Source: an uncultured Pelagibacteraceae bacterium (GTDB lineage Bacteria > Pseudomonadota > Alphaproteobacteria > Pelagibacterales > AG-422-B15). From it: a stretch of 64,000 nt of DNA. The notes below the pieces were generated by a model, which saw only the letters and a list, made by a program, of their open reading frames with translations, had not been told where the DNA came from and did no database searches. This document shows, piece by piece, positions 54,263-62,431 of the stretch (positions are counted from its first letter, which is position 1; the number at the start of each line of letters is the position of its first letter). The position numbers and the translations under genes were made by a program. The DNA lies in contig CACCCN010000001.1 of assembly GCA_902544525.1 (NCBI GenBank), forward strand, positions 229,289 through 293,288. The letters run 5' to 3'.

Positions 54263-56848
54263 TTAAATTACAATATTTAGTATTTTATTTGGAATAAAAA
54301 TTTTCTTTTTTATATTTCTTTGGTTATCAATATAATTTGTCACATTGGAAATCGTTATAGCCTCTTTAAAAACTGATTTTTCATCAATCCCAATAGGCAT
54401 TTTTATTTCAGCTCTTTTTTTGCCATTTACTTGAATAATAATTGTACACTGGTCATCTTCTAAAAGTTCCTCACATACTTCAGGCCATCTTTCTTCAATT
54501 ATTGATTTTGTATTTCCAATTAAAAACCAGCACTCTTCAGCTAAATGAGGCATTATTGGTTCAGACACTTTTACTAAAATACCAATAGACTCTCTCAAGC
54601 ACCAATTATCAATATCATTTTTTGGTTTAAAGCCTGATATTTCATTTGTCATTTCATGTATCTTTGCTACAGCAACATTCATATGAAAATTCTCTATACT
54701 CTCTGTTATAGAAATCAAATATCTATGTATTTTTTTTCTAAAAATTAGAGACTCTTCCTCAATAATACTAGGTTTTTTTGCTAAATTGATCGAAAAAACA
54801 TCAGAACAATCTGAAACTGTACGCCAAAATTTCTGTGTAAATTTCCACGCTCCATTTATTCCTGCGAGCGACCAATTAATGTCTCTTTCTGGTGGACTAT
54901 CCGACAACATAAAAAGTCTTGCAGTATCAGCGCCATATTCATTAATTATATCCTCTGGATCAATGACATTTTTTTTAGATTTTGACATTGATTCACTGGG
55001 ACCTTTAATAACCTGTTCGTGGTTTGATGAACAATAGTAACCATTATCTTTTTCATACACCTCGCTAGGAAACAACCACTCTCCATTTTCTAATCTGAAA
55101 GTTTCATGACAAACCATTCCTTGTGTAAATAAGCCCAGAAAAGGTTCTTGAAATTTTACTTCTTTATTTTTGTAAAGAGCTCGTGTAAAAAATCTTGAGT
55201 ATAATAAATGTAGAATTGCATGCTCAACGCCACCTACATACTGATCAACTGGCATCCAATAATCTAAGTCTTCTTCAGTAAAAGCCTGTATATTATTATT
55301 TGCGGAACAAAACCTTAAAAAATACCAAGCAGAATCGACAAAAGTATCTAAAGTGTCTGTTTCTCTAATTGCGTTCATCCCTGTTTCTGAGCACTTAGTA
55401 TATTTCCATGTAGGATGATTAGATAGAGGATTTCCAGATTGATTTAAATTTACGTCATCTGGCAACTCTATAGGTAGCTGATCATCCGGCACACTAAGAA
55501 TTTTACCATCTTCTCTATATATAATAGGTATAGGGCAACCCCAGTATCTTTGTCTAGAAACTCCCCAGTCACGTAATCGAAAGTTAATTTTTTTCTTTCC
55601 AACTTTTTCAGTTTCCAAATAATTAATGATTTTATCTTGTGCTTTTTTTATATCTAACCCATTTAAAAAATCAGAATTTATTAAAATTCCATTTCCTACA
55701 TAAGCTTCATCAAAAATTTCAAAGGAATCTTTATCAGAGTTTTCTGGAAGTATAACAGGGATTACATCGAGATCATATTTTTTAGCAAAATCTAAATCTC
55801 TTTGATCATGAGCTGGGCATCCGTAGATAGCACCTGATCCGTAATCCATTAAAATAAAATTAGCTACATAAACGGGCAAAAACTTATCTTTAATAAGTGG
55901 ATGTTTTACGAAATAATCTATATAAACACCTTCCTTTTCAGCTTTTGCTATAGCTTCTTCAGTAATATTTTTGCCTTCATATTTTTTTATAAATTTATCT
56001 AATACTGCGTTATTTTTTGATAACTCTAGAGATAATGGATGGTTAGGCGAAATCGCACAAAACGTTGCTCCAAAAATAGTATCTGGTCTAGTAGTATATA
56101 TTTCTAAACTTTTATTTATGGCTTTTTTATCAGCGTTATATAAATCTAGTTGTATTTCACATCCAACCGACTTGCCAATCCAATTTTCTTGCATCAATTT
56201 AACTTTCTCGGGCCATTTGTTTAAATCGTTTAAGCCATTTAAAAGCTCACTTGCGTAGTCCGTGATTCTGAAAAACCATTGAGACAAATTTTTCCGCTCT
56301 ATTTCTGCACCTGATCTCCAACCTTTACCATCAATCACTTGTTCATTAGCCAAGACAGTTTCTTCAATTGGATCCCAATTTACTTGCGATTCTTTTTTAT
56401 AAACTAAATTTTTCTCAAAAAATTTCTTAAAAAGTTGTTGTTGATGCTTAAAGTAAGACTTATCACAAGTTGAAATTTCTTTACTCCAATCTATTGATAA
56501 GCCAATTAGTTTTAATTGCCTTTTCATTTCTGAAATATTTTCAAGTGTCCATTGAGACGGCGAAGTTTTATTTTGCTTAGCAGCATTTTCTGCCGGAAGG
56601 CCAAATGCATCCCATCCCATTGGGTGGAGAACATTATAATTTTGCGATCGCTTAAATCTAGCAACCACATCACCAAGAGCATAGTTACGAACGTGACCCA
56701 TATGAATTTTTCCCGATGGATAGGGAAACATTTCTAAAATGTAATATTTTTTTTTATCGTGATTTATTTTTGATAAAAAGTAGTTTTCTTTTTCCCAATG
56801 CTCTTGCCACTTTTTATCAACTATCTTAGGATTGAATCTTTCGTTCAT
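54263..56848 (-). CDS. leuS: Leucyl-tRNA synthetase
   Basis: 861-residue class I synthetase. HIGH motif in [17 protein letters not shown] near 40-56; CP1 editing domain about 220-415 with [12 protein letters not shown] near 250 and [11 protein letters not shown] near 345; the KMSKS motif reads [13 protein letters not shown] near 620. C-terminal anticodon domain after about 680. Standard length. Downstream of the DUF3576 lipoprotein gene by 12 bases. Confidence 0.98.
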   Translation of the reverse strand: MNERFNPKIVDKKWQEHWEKENYFLSKINHDKKKYYILEMFPYPSGKIHMGHVRNYALGDVVARFKRSQNYNVLHPMGWDAFGLPAENAAKQNKTSPSQWTLENISEMKRQLKLIGLSIDWSKEISTCDKSYFKHQQQLFKKFFEKNLVYKKESQVNWDPIEETVLANEQVIDGKGWRSGAEIERKNLSQWFFRITDYASELLNGLNDLNKWPEKVKLMQENWIGKSVGCEIQLDLYNADKKAINKSLEIYTTRPDTIFGATFCAISPNHPLSLELSKNNAVLDKFIKKYEGKNITEEAIAKAEKEGVYIDYFVKHPLIKDKFLPVYVANFILMDYGSGAIYGCPAHDQRDLDFAKKYDLDVIPVILPENSDKDSFEIFDEAYVGNGILINSDFLNGLDIKKAQDKIINYLETEKVGKKKINFRLRDWGVSRQRYWGCPIPIIYREDGKILSVPDDQLPIELPDDVNLNQSGNPLSNHPTWKYTKCSETGMNAIRETDTLDTFVDSAWYFLRFCSANNNIQAFTEEDLDYWMPVDQYVGGVEHAILHLLYSRFFTRALYKNKEVKFQEPFLGLFTQGMVCHETFRLENGEWLFPSEVYEKDNGYYCSSNHEQVIKGPSESMSKSKKNVIDPEDIINEYGADTARLFMLSDSPPERDINWSLAGINGAWKFTQKFWRTVSDCSDVFSINLAKKPSIIEEESLIFRKKIHRYLISITESIENFHMNVAVAKIHEMTNEISGFKPKNDIDNWCLRESIGILVKVSEPIMPHLAEECWFLIGNTKSIIEERWPEVCEELLEDDQCTIIIQVNGKKRAEIKMPIGIDEKSVFKEAITISNVTNYIDNQRNIKKKIFIPNKILNIVI

Positions 56849-56860
56849 GAAATATTAATC

Positions 56861-57391
56861 TTAGGACAGTTCGGCTGTTGCTTGAAGTCTTTTCGCTTTT
56901 TCAAGTATAAGGTTTTTTATTTTATTTACAGTTTCATTATGTACTTTGGATTGCCTCCAGCTAGTTCCATCAAAAGTTTCTTTAAACATATTAATATTAA
57001 TAGACTCATCATTCATCATTTCGTCTTTAATAATAATATTGAATTTGACTCTTTCATCAGCACTTGAAGAGCTATACCAGTCTGTAATAATTATGCCTCC
57101 GGCTCTATCTACCGAAAGAAGTGGCATAATTGAAAATTGACTCAAAGCTACTTCAAAAGTAATACCATTCTTAAGCTCTAGATTTAAGTCGTCTCCAAGC
57201 ATTTTTGCCAATCTTTCAGTTATTGGTATTGAGTCCACTTGCAATGTATTCCCTTTGGCGTCCATGGATTCTCCATACCAATCTGTTTTATTTGGCACTA
57301 CATCTAAATTACTACAACTGACGAAAACCAAACTAATAAAAACTACAGCAAAAGTGGCTAAATTATTATTTTTACTTAATTTCTTTGGCAT
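56861..57391 (-). CDS. DUF3576-family lipoprotein
   Basis: 176 residues. Signal peptide with lipobox VFVSCSN near 26, then the DUF3576 pattern (LWQVDSIPI-like LQVDSIPITERLAKMLGDD near 49, GGIIITDWYS near 100, KVHNETVNKIKNLILEKAKRL near 149-169). Function unknown; probably outer-membrane or periplasmic. It precedes leuS in many Alphaproteobacteria, as here. It is divergent from the porin, across a 260-base regulatory gap. Confidence 0.87.
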   Translation of the reverse strand: MPKKLSKNNNLATFAVVFISLVFVSCSNLDVVPNKTDWYGESMDAKGNTLQVDSIPITERLAKMLGDDLNLELKNGITFEVALSQFSIMPLLSVDRAGGIIITDWYSSSSADERVKFNIIIKDEMMNDESININMFKETFDGTSWRQSKVHNETVNKIKNLILEKAKRLQATAELS

Positions 57392-57651
57392 AACATGAAA
57401 TTTTTACATTTTTAGGATTGTTTACAAGATATATCAAATATATGAGAATAAAATAGTTATTTATTGGCTTTTTATATGGATATTTTGGATGTTGTAAATA
57501 TGTCACATATTCACAAAAATTATGTAAATATGCAACATAATTCTTGTAATGCACTCAAATAACATAATAATGGCGGCGTTCGAGTATTTTTAATTCTAGA
57601 TTATGAAATGCTCGGTTTATAAATTGATCAATTCAAAAAAGGAAAAATCTT
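57392..57651. promoter_or_regulatory. Porin/DUF3576 divergent control region with two spaced operator-like sites
   Basis: 260-base gene-free gap. TGTAAATATG occurs at 57493-57502 and again at 57523-57532, exactly 30 bases apart. The second copy sits in a perfect inverted repeat, ATTATGT (57519-57525) and ACATAAT (57535-57541) around 9 bases; the first is a weaker version with CACAT on the right. They lie about 110-160 bases before the porin ATG, whose ribosome site is AAAGGAAAA. A dimeric regulator binding the same face of the helix is plausible; the regulator is unknown. Confidence 0.6.
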
Positions 57652-58500
57652 ATGAATAAATCAAAAATCATAGCTGCTTCAGGTTTAGCAACAGTAATGT
57701 CTGCTACAGCTGCAACAGCTGACAGTGTATCCTTAAATGGTTACATTGAGGGTTGGTTTACTACTGGTGATAACACTGTTGGTATGGCAAACTCTGTGTA
57801 CTCTCAATCAGTATATGTTTCATACTCTACTACTTTAGATAATGGTATGGGCTTAACTGCTGGGTTTACAATTACTAACTCACTACACGCTGCGGGTTTC
57901 GCTGTTGATACTGGTATGGGTACTATTAAAACTGGTACTGGATGGCAAATGGATACTGCTGCAGATAGTATGGATAGTTTACCTAATAATGCTGACGTTC
58001 AAAACAGCAATAAGACACTAGGTTCTTATAGTGATGGTGACTCTGCATCTGGACAAGGTCTTGAGTATACTTCACCTTCAATCAATGGTTGGACAATTGG
58101 TGCCTCTATTGGTGAAAACGGTGGTCTCTCTGACAGAGTAACTTCAGTTGCTGTTAAAGGTTCTATTGCTGGTGTTTCAGTAGCTGCAGGTGCAGTTGAT
58201 GCTGTAGGTGCAAATGATGATTCATTTGTAACTTTAGGTTACTCAGTCGCAGGTGTTGGCCTTGGTTATGGTGCTTATGATTCAGACGAAGATGAAGTAA
58301 CCATCGTAAGTGCTACAACTTCTGTTGCTGGTATGACTGTTGGAATGCGTTATGAAGACTTAGACGCATCTACTGACAATACTAGAACTCTCTACTCAGT
58401 CGGTAAAGACTTCGGTGGAATGTCTCTTACTCTAATGTTTGAAGAGCAAGATACAGCTGACAACGAAGAGTGGAATCTTGTTTATGCAATGGGCTTCTAA
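57652..58500 (+). CDS. Outer-membrane porin
   Basis: 282-residue beta-barrel protein. Signal peptide (about 1-23, ending ATAADS-like TAATADS), then glycine/aromatic-rich alternating strands beginning SVSLNGYIEGWF and ending in a C-terminal phenylalanine (YAMGF), the BAM recognition signal. It is shorter than classic 16-strand general porins. Codon use is strongly biased to GGT, GCT, ACT and TCT, unlike its neighbours, which suggests very high expression. Loops are acidic. It has a strong terminator and its own upstream control region. Solute specificity is not readable from sequence. Confidence 0.85.
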   Translation: MNKSKIIAASGLATVMSATAATADSVSLNGYIEGWFTTGDNTVGMANSVYSQSVYVSYSTTLDNGMGLTAGFTITNSLHAAGFAVDTGMGTIKTGTGWQMDTAADSMDSLPNNADVQNSNKTLGSYSDGDSASGQGLEYTSPSINGWTIGASIGENGGLSDRVTSVAVKGSIAGVSVAAGAVDAVGANDDSFVTLGYSVAGVGLGYGAYDSDEDEVTIVSATTSVAGMTVGMRYEDLDASTDNTRTLYSVGKDFGGMSLTLMFEEQDTADNEEWNLVYAMGF

Positions 58501-58530
58501 TAAATAGAAACTTATTTAGTAAACAAAAAA

Positions 58531-58568
58531 TAAAGCGCCCCACATTAAATTGTGGGGCGTTTTTTTTG
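58531..58568 (+). terminator. Intrinsic terminator after the porin gene
   Basis: Perfect 9-base stem CGCCCCACA (58536-58544) with TGTGGGGCG (58551-58559), a 6-base loop, and a run of eight T from 58560. The flanking A/T pairs extend the stem. It is the only strong intrinsic terminator I found, matching a highly expressed single-gene unit. Confidence 0.95.
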
Positions 58569-58600
58569 ATCTTGTAAATTAAATTGACTATATTTTCATA

Positions 58601-59251
58601 ATGTCTCGTTATCAAAACTTTGTAAAAAACTTTGAGAAAGCTGTACTTAAAAATAAAAGACACATTGAAGAAATTGAAGTCATAGCAGTTAGTAAACGAA
58701 AGGAAATTAACGATATTCAACTTGTTATAGATGAAGGGCATCTTTCTTTTGGTGAAAATCAACTGCAAGAAGTCACTAAAAAATGGCTGGAATTAAAGAA
58801 GAAAAACCCAGAGACCAAGCTACATTTTATTGGTGGGATTCAAAGTAAAAAACTAAGTGAAATTGTTAATTATTGCGATGTTATTCACACAATTGATCGG
58901 GAGAAGCTTTTACCGATCATAAAAAAAATAGATAATTCAATCCTAGAAAATAAAACATTTTTTATTCAAATTAATACTGGGGATGAAGTTCAAAAATCAG
59001 GTGTAAGTTTAAATAATGCCGAAAAGTTCTTAGAAGTCTGTAAAAGTAATAAAGTAAATATTGATGGATTAATGTGCTTACCCCCAATAAATGAACCCCC
59101 TGCAAAACATTTTCAGATAATGCAAAGTCTCGCTGAAAATAACCATATAAAATTTTTAAGTATGGGTATGAGTGATGACTACGAAATAGCCCTTAAGTAT
59201 GGCTCTACTCATATACGTGTGGGCACTTCAATTTTTGGTCAAAGAGATTAG
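58601..59251 (+). CDS. YggS-family PLP homeostasis protein
   Basis: 216-residue alanine-racemase-fold barrel without racemase activity; the family buffers pyridoxal phosphate. VIAVSKRKEINDIQLVIDEGHLSFGENQLQE (split) near 27-57 has the PLP lysine in the AVSK motif. LHFIGGIQSKK near 76, FIQINTGDEVQKSGV near 123 and the end STHIRVGTSIFGQR fit the family. The stop shares the TTAG at 59248-59251 with the convergent transpeptidase stop. Confidence 0.93.
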   Translation: MSRYQNFVKNFEKAVLKNKRHIEEIEVIAVSKRKEINDIQLVIDEGHLSFGENQLQEVTKKWLELKKKNPETKLHFIGGIQSKKLSEIVNYCDVIHTIDREKLLPIIKKIDNSILENKTFFIQINTGDEVQKSGVSLNNAEKFLEVCKSNKVNIDGLMCLPPINEPPAKHFQIMQSLAENNHIKFLSMGMSDDYEIALKYGSTHIRVGTSIFGQRD

Positions 59252-59739
59252 TTAATAATATTTATTTTAGTCTGTAAACTAACTTGAGTTAAAATAGTAA
59301 TTAGATCTTCTTTACAAAGTGCAATGCAACCCTCTGTTCCAGAGTAATCATCTCGCGCTACGTGAATAAATATAGCACTTCCCTTTCCTTTAATTACTGG
59401 ATTTGAATTATATTTAATAATACAAATAATATCATAAATATCGTCATTTCTAAAAAACCTCTCGGCACTGTGTTCGAATGGAAAGGTAATAGCTTTATTA
59501 TATTCGTAACTATTAATATCATCACACCAACCTGTATTTTTATCTATAACCATTTTTGGTAAATTCATCTTTGGTAAAACAACTTTGTCTTTACGAAAAT
59601 ATATAGTTCCCAATGAATATTTTCCCAATGGGGTACATCCATCACCTTCTTTTTTTCTACTAGTTAAGCCATTTTTCCCAATTGCACAGGTATAAGTAGT
59701 GTCGTTAAATGAGAGAACATTTTTTCTGACTATTATCAT
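59248..59739 (-). CDS. L,D-transpeptidase catalytic-domain (YkuD-like) protein
   Basis: About 163 residues. GLTSRKKEGDGCTPLGKYSLG near 25-45, IFIHVARDDYSGTEGCIALCKEDL near 130-153 with the conserved His and catalytic Cys (GCIAL). No signal peptide or TM segment is visible from the ATG at 59739. A frame to 59778 adds a hydrophobic stretch, but would overlap the divergent regulator start. Such proteins cross-link peptidoglycan or attach proteins to it. Divergent from the regulator at 59762 with only 22 bases between. Confidence 0.82.
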   Translation of the reverse strand: MIIVRKNVLSFNDTTYTCAIGKNGLTSRKKEGDGCTPLGKYSLGTIYFRKDKVVLPKMNLPKMVIDKNTGWCDDINSYEYNKAITFPFEHSAERFFRNDDIYDIICIIKYNSNPVIKGKGSAIFIHVARDDYSGTEGCIALCKEDLITILTQVSLQTKINIIN

Positions 59740-59761
59740 GACTTCTCTATAATATATAAAA

Positions 59762-60433
59762 ATGACTAAAAATAACAATATTGATATTTATTTATCCAAA
59801 GAAGACCTTTCAAATATTTTTTTAGAATTATTACCACAGCTTAAAAATAAAGAATTAAATTTTATATCACAATTAAATATTAATGATGATTTATCAAAAA
59901 AAAATTTAAATCAAGTAACAATCTTAGATGAGGATTCATTGAAAAATTTTATAAATAAAAAAAGTATTTTAAATAACTACATATTTATTCTCGGTAATAA
60001 AAATCAAGATATTGATGAATACTTAAATGAAAATTTTATAAACTATGAATACTTTGAACCACCAGTATCATTTTTAAAATTATTGGCTCGTTGTGATAAT
60101 CTTTTAACAGAAATACATAATTCGCAGTCAGAAATTATTAAATTAAAACATTTAAGCTATTCTTTTAACTTAAATACCATTTATACCAGTAACTCTTCTT
60201 TGTATTTAACTGATAAAGAAAATGAAATTTTTCAATTTCTAATAAAGAATGATGGAATCACAATTAGCAGAAAGCAATTGCTATCTAAAGTCTGGAGCTA
60301 TAGTGAAAATATTGATACCCATACGCTAGAAACTCATATTTATACTCTCAGAAAAAAAATCAAAAAAAAGCTCGGGCTTACAAATCTAATATTGCATGAG
60401 GATGATGGATATAGAGTTAATGTTCAGATTTGA
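59762..60433 (+). CDS. OmpR-type winged-helix regulator with degenerate receiver domain
   Basis: 223 residues. About 1-115 look like a decayed response-regulator receiver: strand-like NIDIYLSKED, VTILDEDSL, YIFILGNK, and FEPPVSFLKLLARCDNLL where KPF...LLAR is expected. The acidic triad is not recognisable and the conserved lysine is replaced (FEPP). About 145-223 is a clear Trans_reg_C domain: LTDKENEIFQFLIKNDG, ISRKQLLSKVWSY, DTHTLETHIYTLRKKIKKKLG, DDGYRVNV. DNA binding without phosphorylation is likely. Its target may be the divergent L,D-transpeptidase; that is inference from position. Confidence 0.82.
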   Translation: MTKNNNIDIYLSKEDLSNIFLELLPQLKNKELNFISQLNINDDLSKKNLNQVTILDEDSLKNFINKKSILNNYIFILGNKNQDIDEYLNENFINYEYFEPPVSFLKLLARCDNLLTEIHNSQSEIIKLKHLSYSFNLNTIYTSNSSLYLTDKENEIFQFLIKNDGITISRKQLLSKVWSYSENIDTHTLETHIYTLRKKIKKKLGLTNLILHEDDGYRVNVQI

Positions 60434-60438
60434 TTATT

Positions 60439-61803
60439 TTAAACATTTAAAAGTAGATGGTCTCTCTCCCATGCACTAATAACATCTTGATATGCGTCAT
60501 GTTCAGTCTGCTTTACTTCTGCAAATAGAGTTATAAATTCCTTACCCATTACCTCTGATAAACTATCGCTGACTTTTATCCTTTTAATCGCATCAGGTAA
60601 ATATTTAGGAATATTATGTCTTCTCTCAAAACCACTTCCAGCAATTGGTTTTTCTGGCTCTATTTCTTCTTTTATACCTAAATATCCACAAGCCAGAGAT
60701 GCTGCAATGGCCAAATAAGGATTGGTGTCTGCACCCGGTATACGATTCTCAACTCGTTTTGCATTTGGAGATGATAATGGAACTCTTAAGCCAACAGTTC
60801 TATTTTCAAATCCCCAATGTGTATTAATAGGAGCAGATGAATTCATTACAAACCTACGATAAGAGTTTACATAGGGTGCAAAGAATACCATTGCATCTGG
60901 TAAGTATTCTTGAAGTCCACCGATGTAATGATAGAAACTATTTGTTTCTTTGCCCTGTAAGTCTGTAAAAATATTTTTGTCATCTTTATATGAAACTAGG
61001 TTTTGGTGAATGTGCATTGAGCTACCAGGTTGACCCTGGTGCGGCTTAGCCATGAAAGTTGCATGAATGTTATGCTTTAAAGCAACTTGTCTTACGGCAC
61101 GCTTAAACATAAAAGTTTGATCAGCAAGTTTTAGAGGATCCCCATGATTAAGATTAATCTCTATCTGTGAAGGACCACTTTCGTGAACTAATGTATCAAC
61201 ACCAATATCCAACATTTCACAATAATCATAAATATCATCTAAAAAAATATCGAATTCATTGACTGAGTCTATTCCAAATACATCGCTACCATTTGCTCGT
61301 CTTCCTGACTTACCCACAGGAGTAAGTAATGGAATATTTGGATCAAGATTTTTTTCACATAAATAAAACTCAAGTTCAGGTGCAACAATAGCCTTTAATC
61401 CGTTATCTTTTAGTAGTTTAATAATTTTATTAAGTACCTGTCTTGGCGCAATCAGGGAAGGAGAGCCTGAATTGGAGTATAAATCACATATGACCTGAGC
61501 AGTTGGCTCTTTATTCCATGGTAATTTTTTCAGTGTACTAAGGTCAGGAATCATTAATACATCTTCCTCAACATAATCTATAATCTGACTCTCATCTATC
61601 CATTTGCCTGATACCGTTTGACCGAATACTGAGTCAGCGAGCTTCAAACTTTCCTCTTCAACAGATTTTGTAAATCGATTTACAGGCAATATCTTGCCCT
61701 TAGTAGAGCCTGCCATGTCTGGAAAGATACATTCAACTTCAGTAATTTTATTTAATTCGAGCCACTGCTTTAGCTCTTTCAAAGAACCTTTTTCTATTTT
61801 CAT
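60439..61803 (-). CDS. Glutamine synthetase family protein, PuuA-like
   Basis: 454 residues with the glutamine-synthetase fold. The N-terminal beta-grasp reads VECIFPDMAGSTKGKILP; the catalytic barrel has VAPELEFYL near 140, ESGPSQIEINLNH near 208, FMAKPHQGQPGSSMHIHQNL near 252, and NRIPGADTNPYLAIAASLACG near 358. PGSSMH and the RVENRIPGADTNPY form favour the gamma-glutamylpolyamine (PuuA) group over GlnA. Likely a gamma-glutamyl-amine ligase for polyamine or amine use; the substrate is unproven. No other puu genes are near. Confidence 0.85.
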   Translation of the reverse strand: MKIEKGSLKELKQWLELNKITEVECIFPDMAGSTKGKILPVNRFTKSVEEESLKLADSVFGQTVSGKWIDESQIIDYVEEDVLMIPDLSTLKKLPWNKEPTAQVICDLYSNSGSPSLIAPRQVLNKIIKLLKDNGLKAIVAPELEFYLCEKNLDPNIPLLTPVGKSGRRANGSDVFGIDSVNEFDIFLDDIYDYCEMLDIGVDTLVHESGPSQIEINLNHGDPLKLADQTFMFKRAVRQVALKHNIHATFMAKPHQGQPGSSMHIHQNLVSYKDDKNIFTDLQGKETNSFYHYIGGLQEYLPDAMVFFAPYVNSYRRFVMNSSAPINTHWGFENRTVGLRVPLSSPNAKRVENRIPGADTNPYLAIAASLACGYLGIKEEIEPEKPIAGSGFERRHNIPKYLPDAIKRIKVSDSLSEVMGKEFITLFAEVKQTEHDAYQDVISAWERDHLLLNV

Positions 61804-61822
61804 GATTTAGCTTAATAATATA

Positions 61823-62431
61823 TTAATATTCAATTTTTTCCTCAAAAATGAATAAATTTTGGTCTATTGATATATTCTTTCTGACGTTTGTAAACTCCAA
61901 ATATGTCGTTTGCCCAAGAGCATCAACAATTTCCCATTTTTTCAATAGATAATTTTTAGTATGAAAAGTCAAATCAATTTGGATTTCATTATTATCTTTA
62001 GGGGCTAATTTTATTTCAACTTCAGTTTGATTTTGACTCACAGACTTAATATGAAAAATATTATTTAAGTTTATATTTTTAGAAAATAATTTATATACAG
62101 GTTGATTTATAATTGGGTATCGATCTAACAATTTACTTTCTTTATCAACAAAATTTATAAAATATTTTGATGTAATTATGTTTTGTGTTTGATTAGAGTA
62201 AGTAAAATTTGATTTGTATGGTTTTTCAATAAAAAAATCACCAGAAATAATTTTATTACCATCAATTTTTTGATGAAACTTACCGTTTAATGTTTGAGTA
62301 TGGTTCCATTCTTTTTCAATAATTTTAATTATATGACTATCTTCAGATAGAGCATTAGTTAAAAACAAATTAATAAAAACAAAAATTAAGGTAGTAATTT
62401 TATTTAAACTATTAGTTTTTAAATTTGTCAT
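61823..62431 (-). CDS. lolA: Outer-membrane lipoprotein carrier protein LolA
   Basis: About 202 residues. Signal peptide (about 10-31, hydrophobic, ending NALSED). LolA-type start IIKIIEKEWNHTQTLNGKFHQ, then SGDFFIEKPYKSNFTYSN near 62 (the W/FRP-type strand), and TYLEFTNVRKN near 180. It carries lipoproteins across the periplasm. The ATG at 62431 overlaps the ftsK end by 20 bases; a start at 62512 would lie deep in ftsK. ftsK-lolA order is common in Alphaproteobacteria. Confidence 0.88.
   Translation of the reverse strand: MTNLKTNSLNKITTLIFVFINLFLTNALSEDSHIIKIIEKEWNHTQTLNGKFHQKIDGNKIISGDFFIEKPYKSNFTYSNQTQNIITSKYFINFVDKESKLLDRYPIINQPVYKLFSKNINLNNIFHIKSVSQNQTEVEIKLAPKDNNEIQIDLTFHTKNYLLKKWEIVDALGQTTYLEFTNVRKNISIDQNLFIFEEKIEY

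Noticed and set aside
57491-57541. PhoB or OmpR box upstream of the porin
   Set aside because: The repeat spacing (8 bases between TGTAA and TGTCA; 30 bases between large units) does not fit the 11-base PhoB or 10-base OmpR layout, so I only call operator-like sites.
57372-57554. Minus-strand reading frame of 60 codons in the porin upstream gap
   Set aside because: It covers the operator-like repeats and overlaps the DUF3576 start; no ribosome site or family features.
57575-57600. tRNA-like GTTCGA in the porin leader
   Set aside because: No acceptor stem, anticodon arm or D arm can be built around it.
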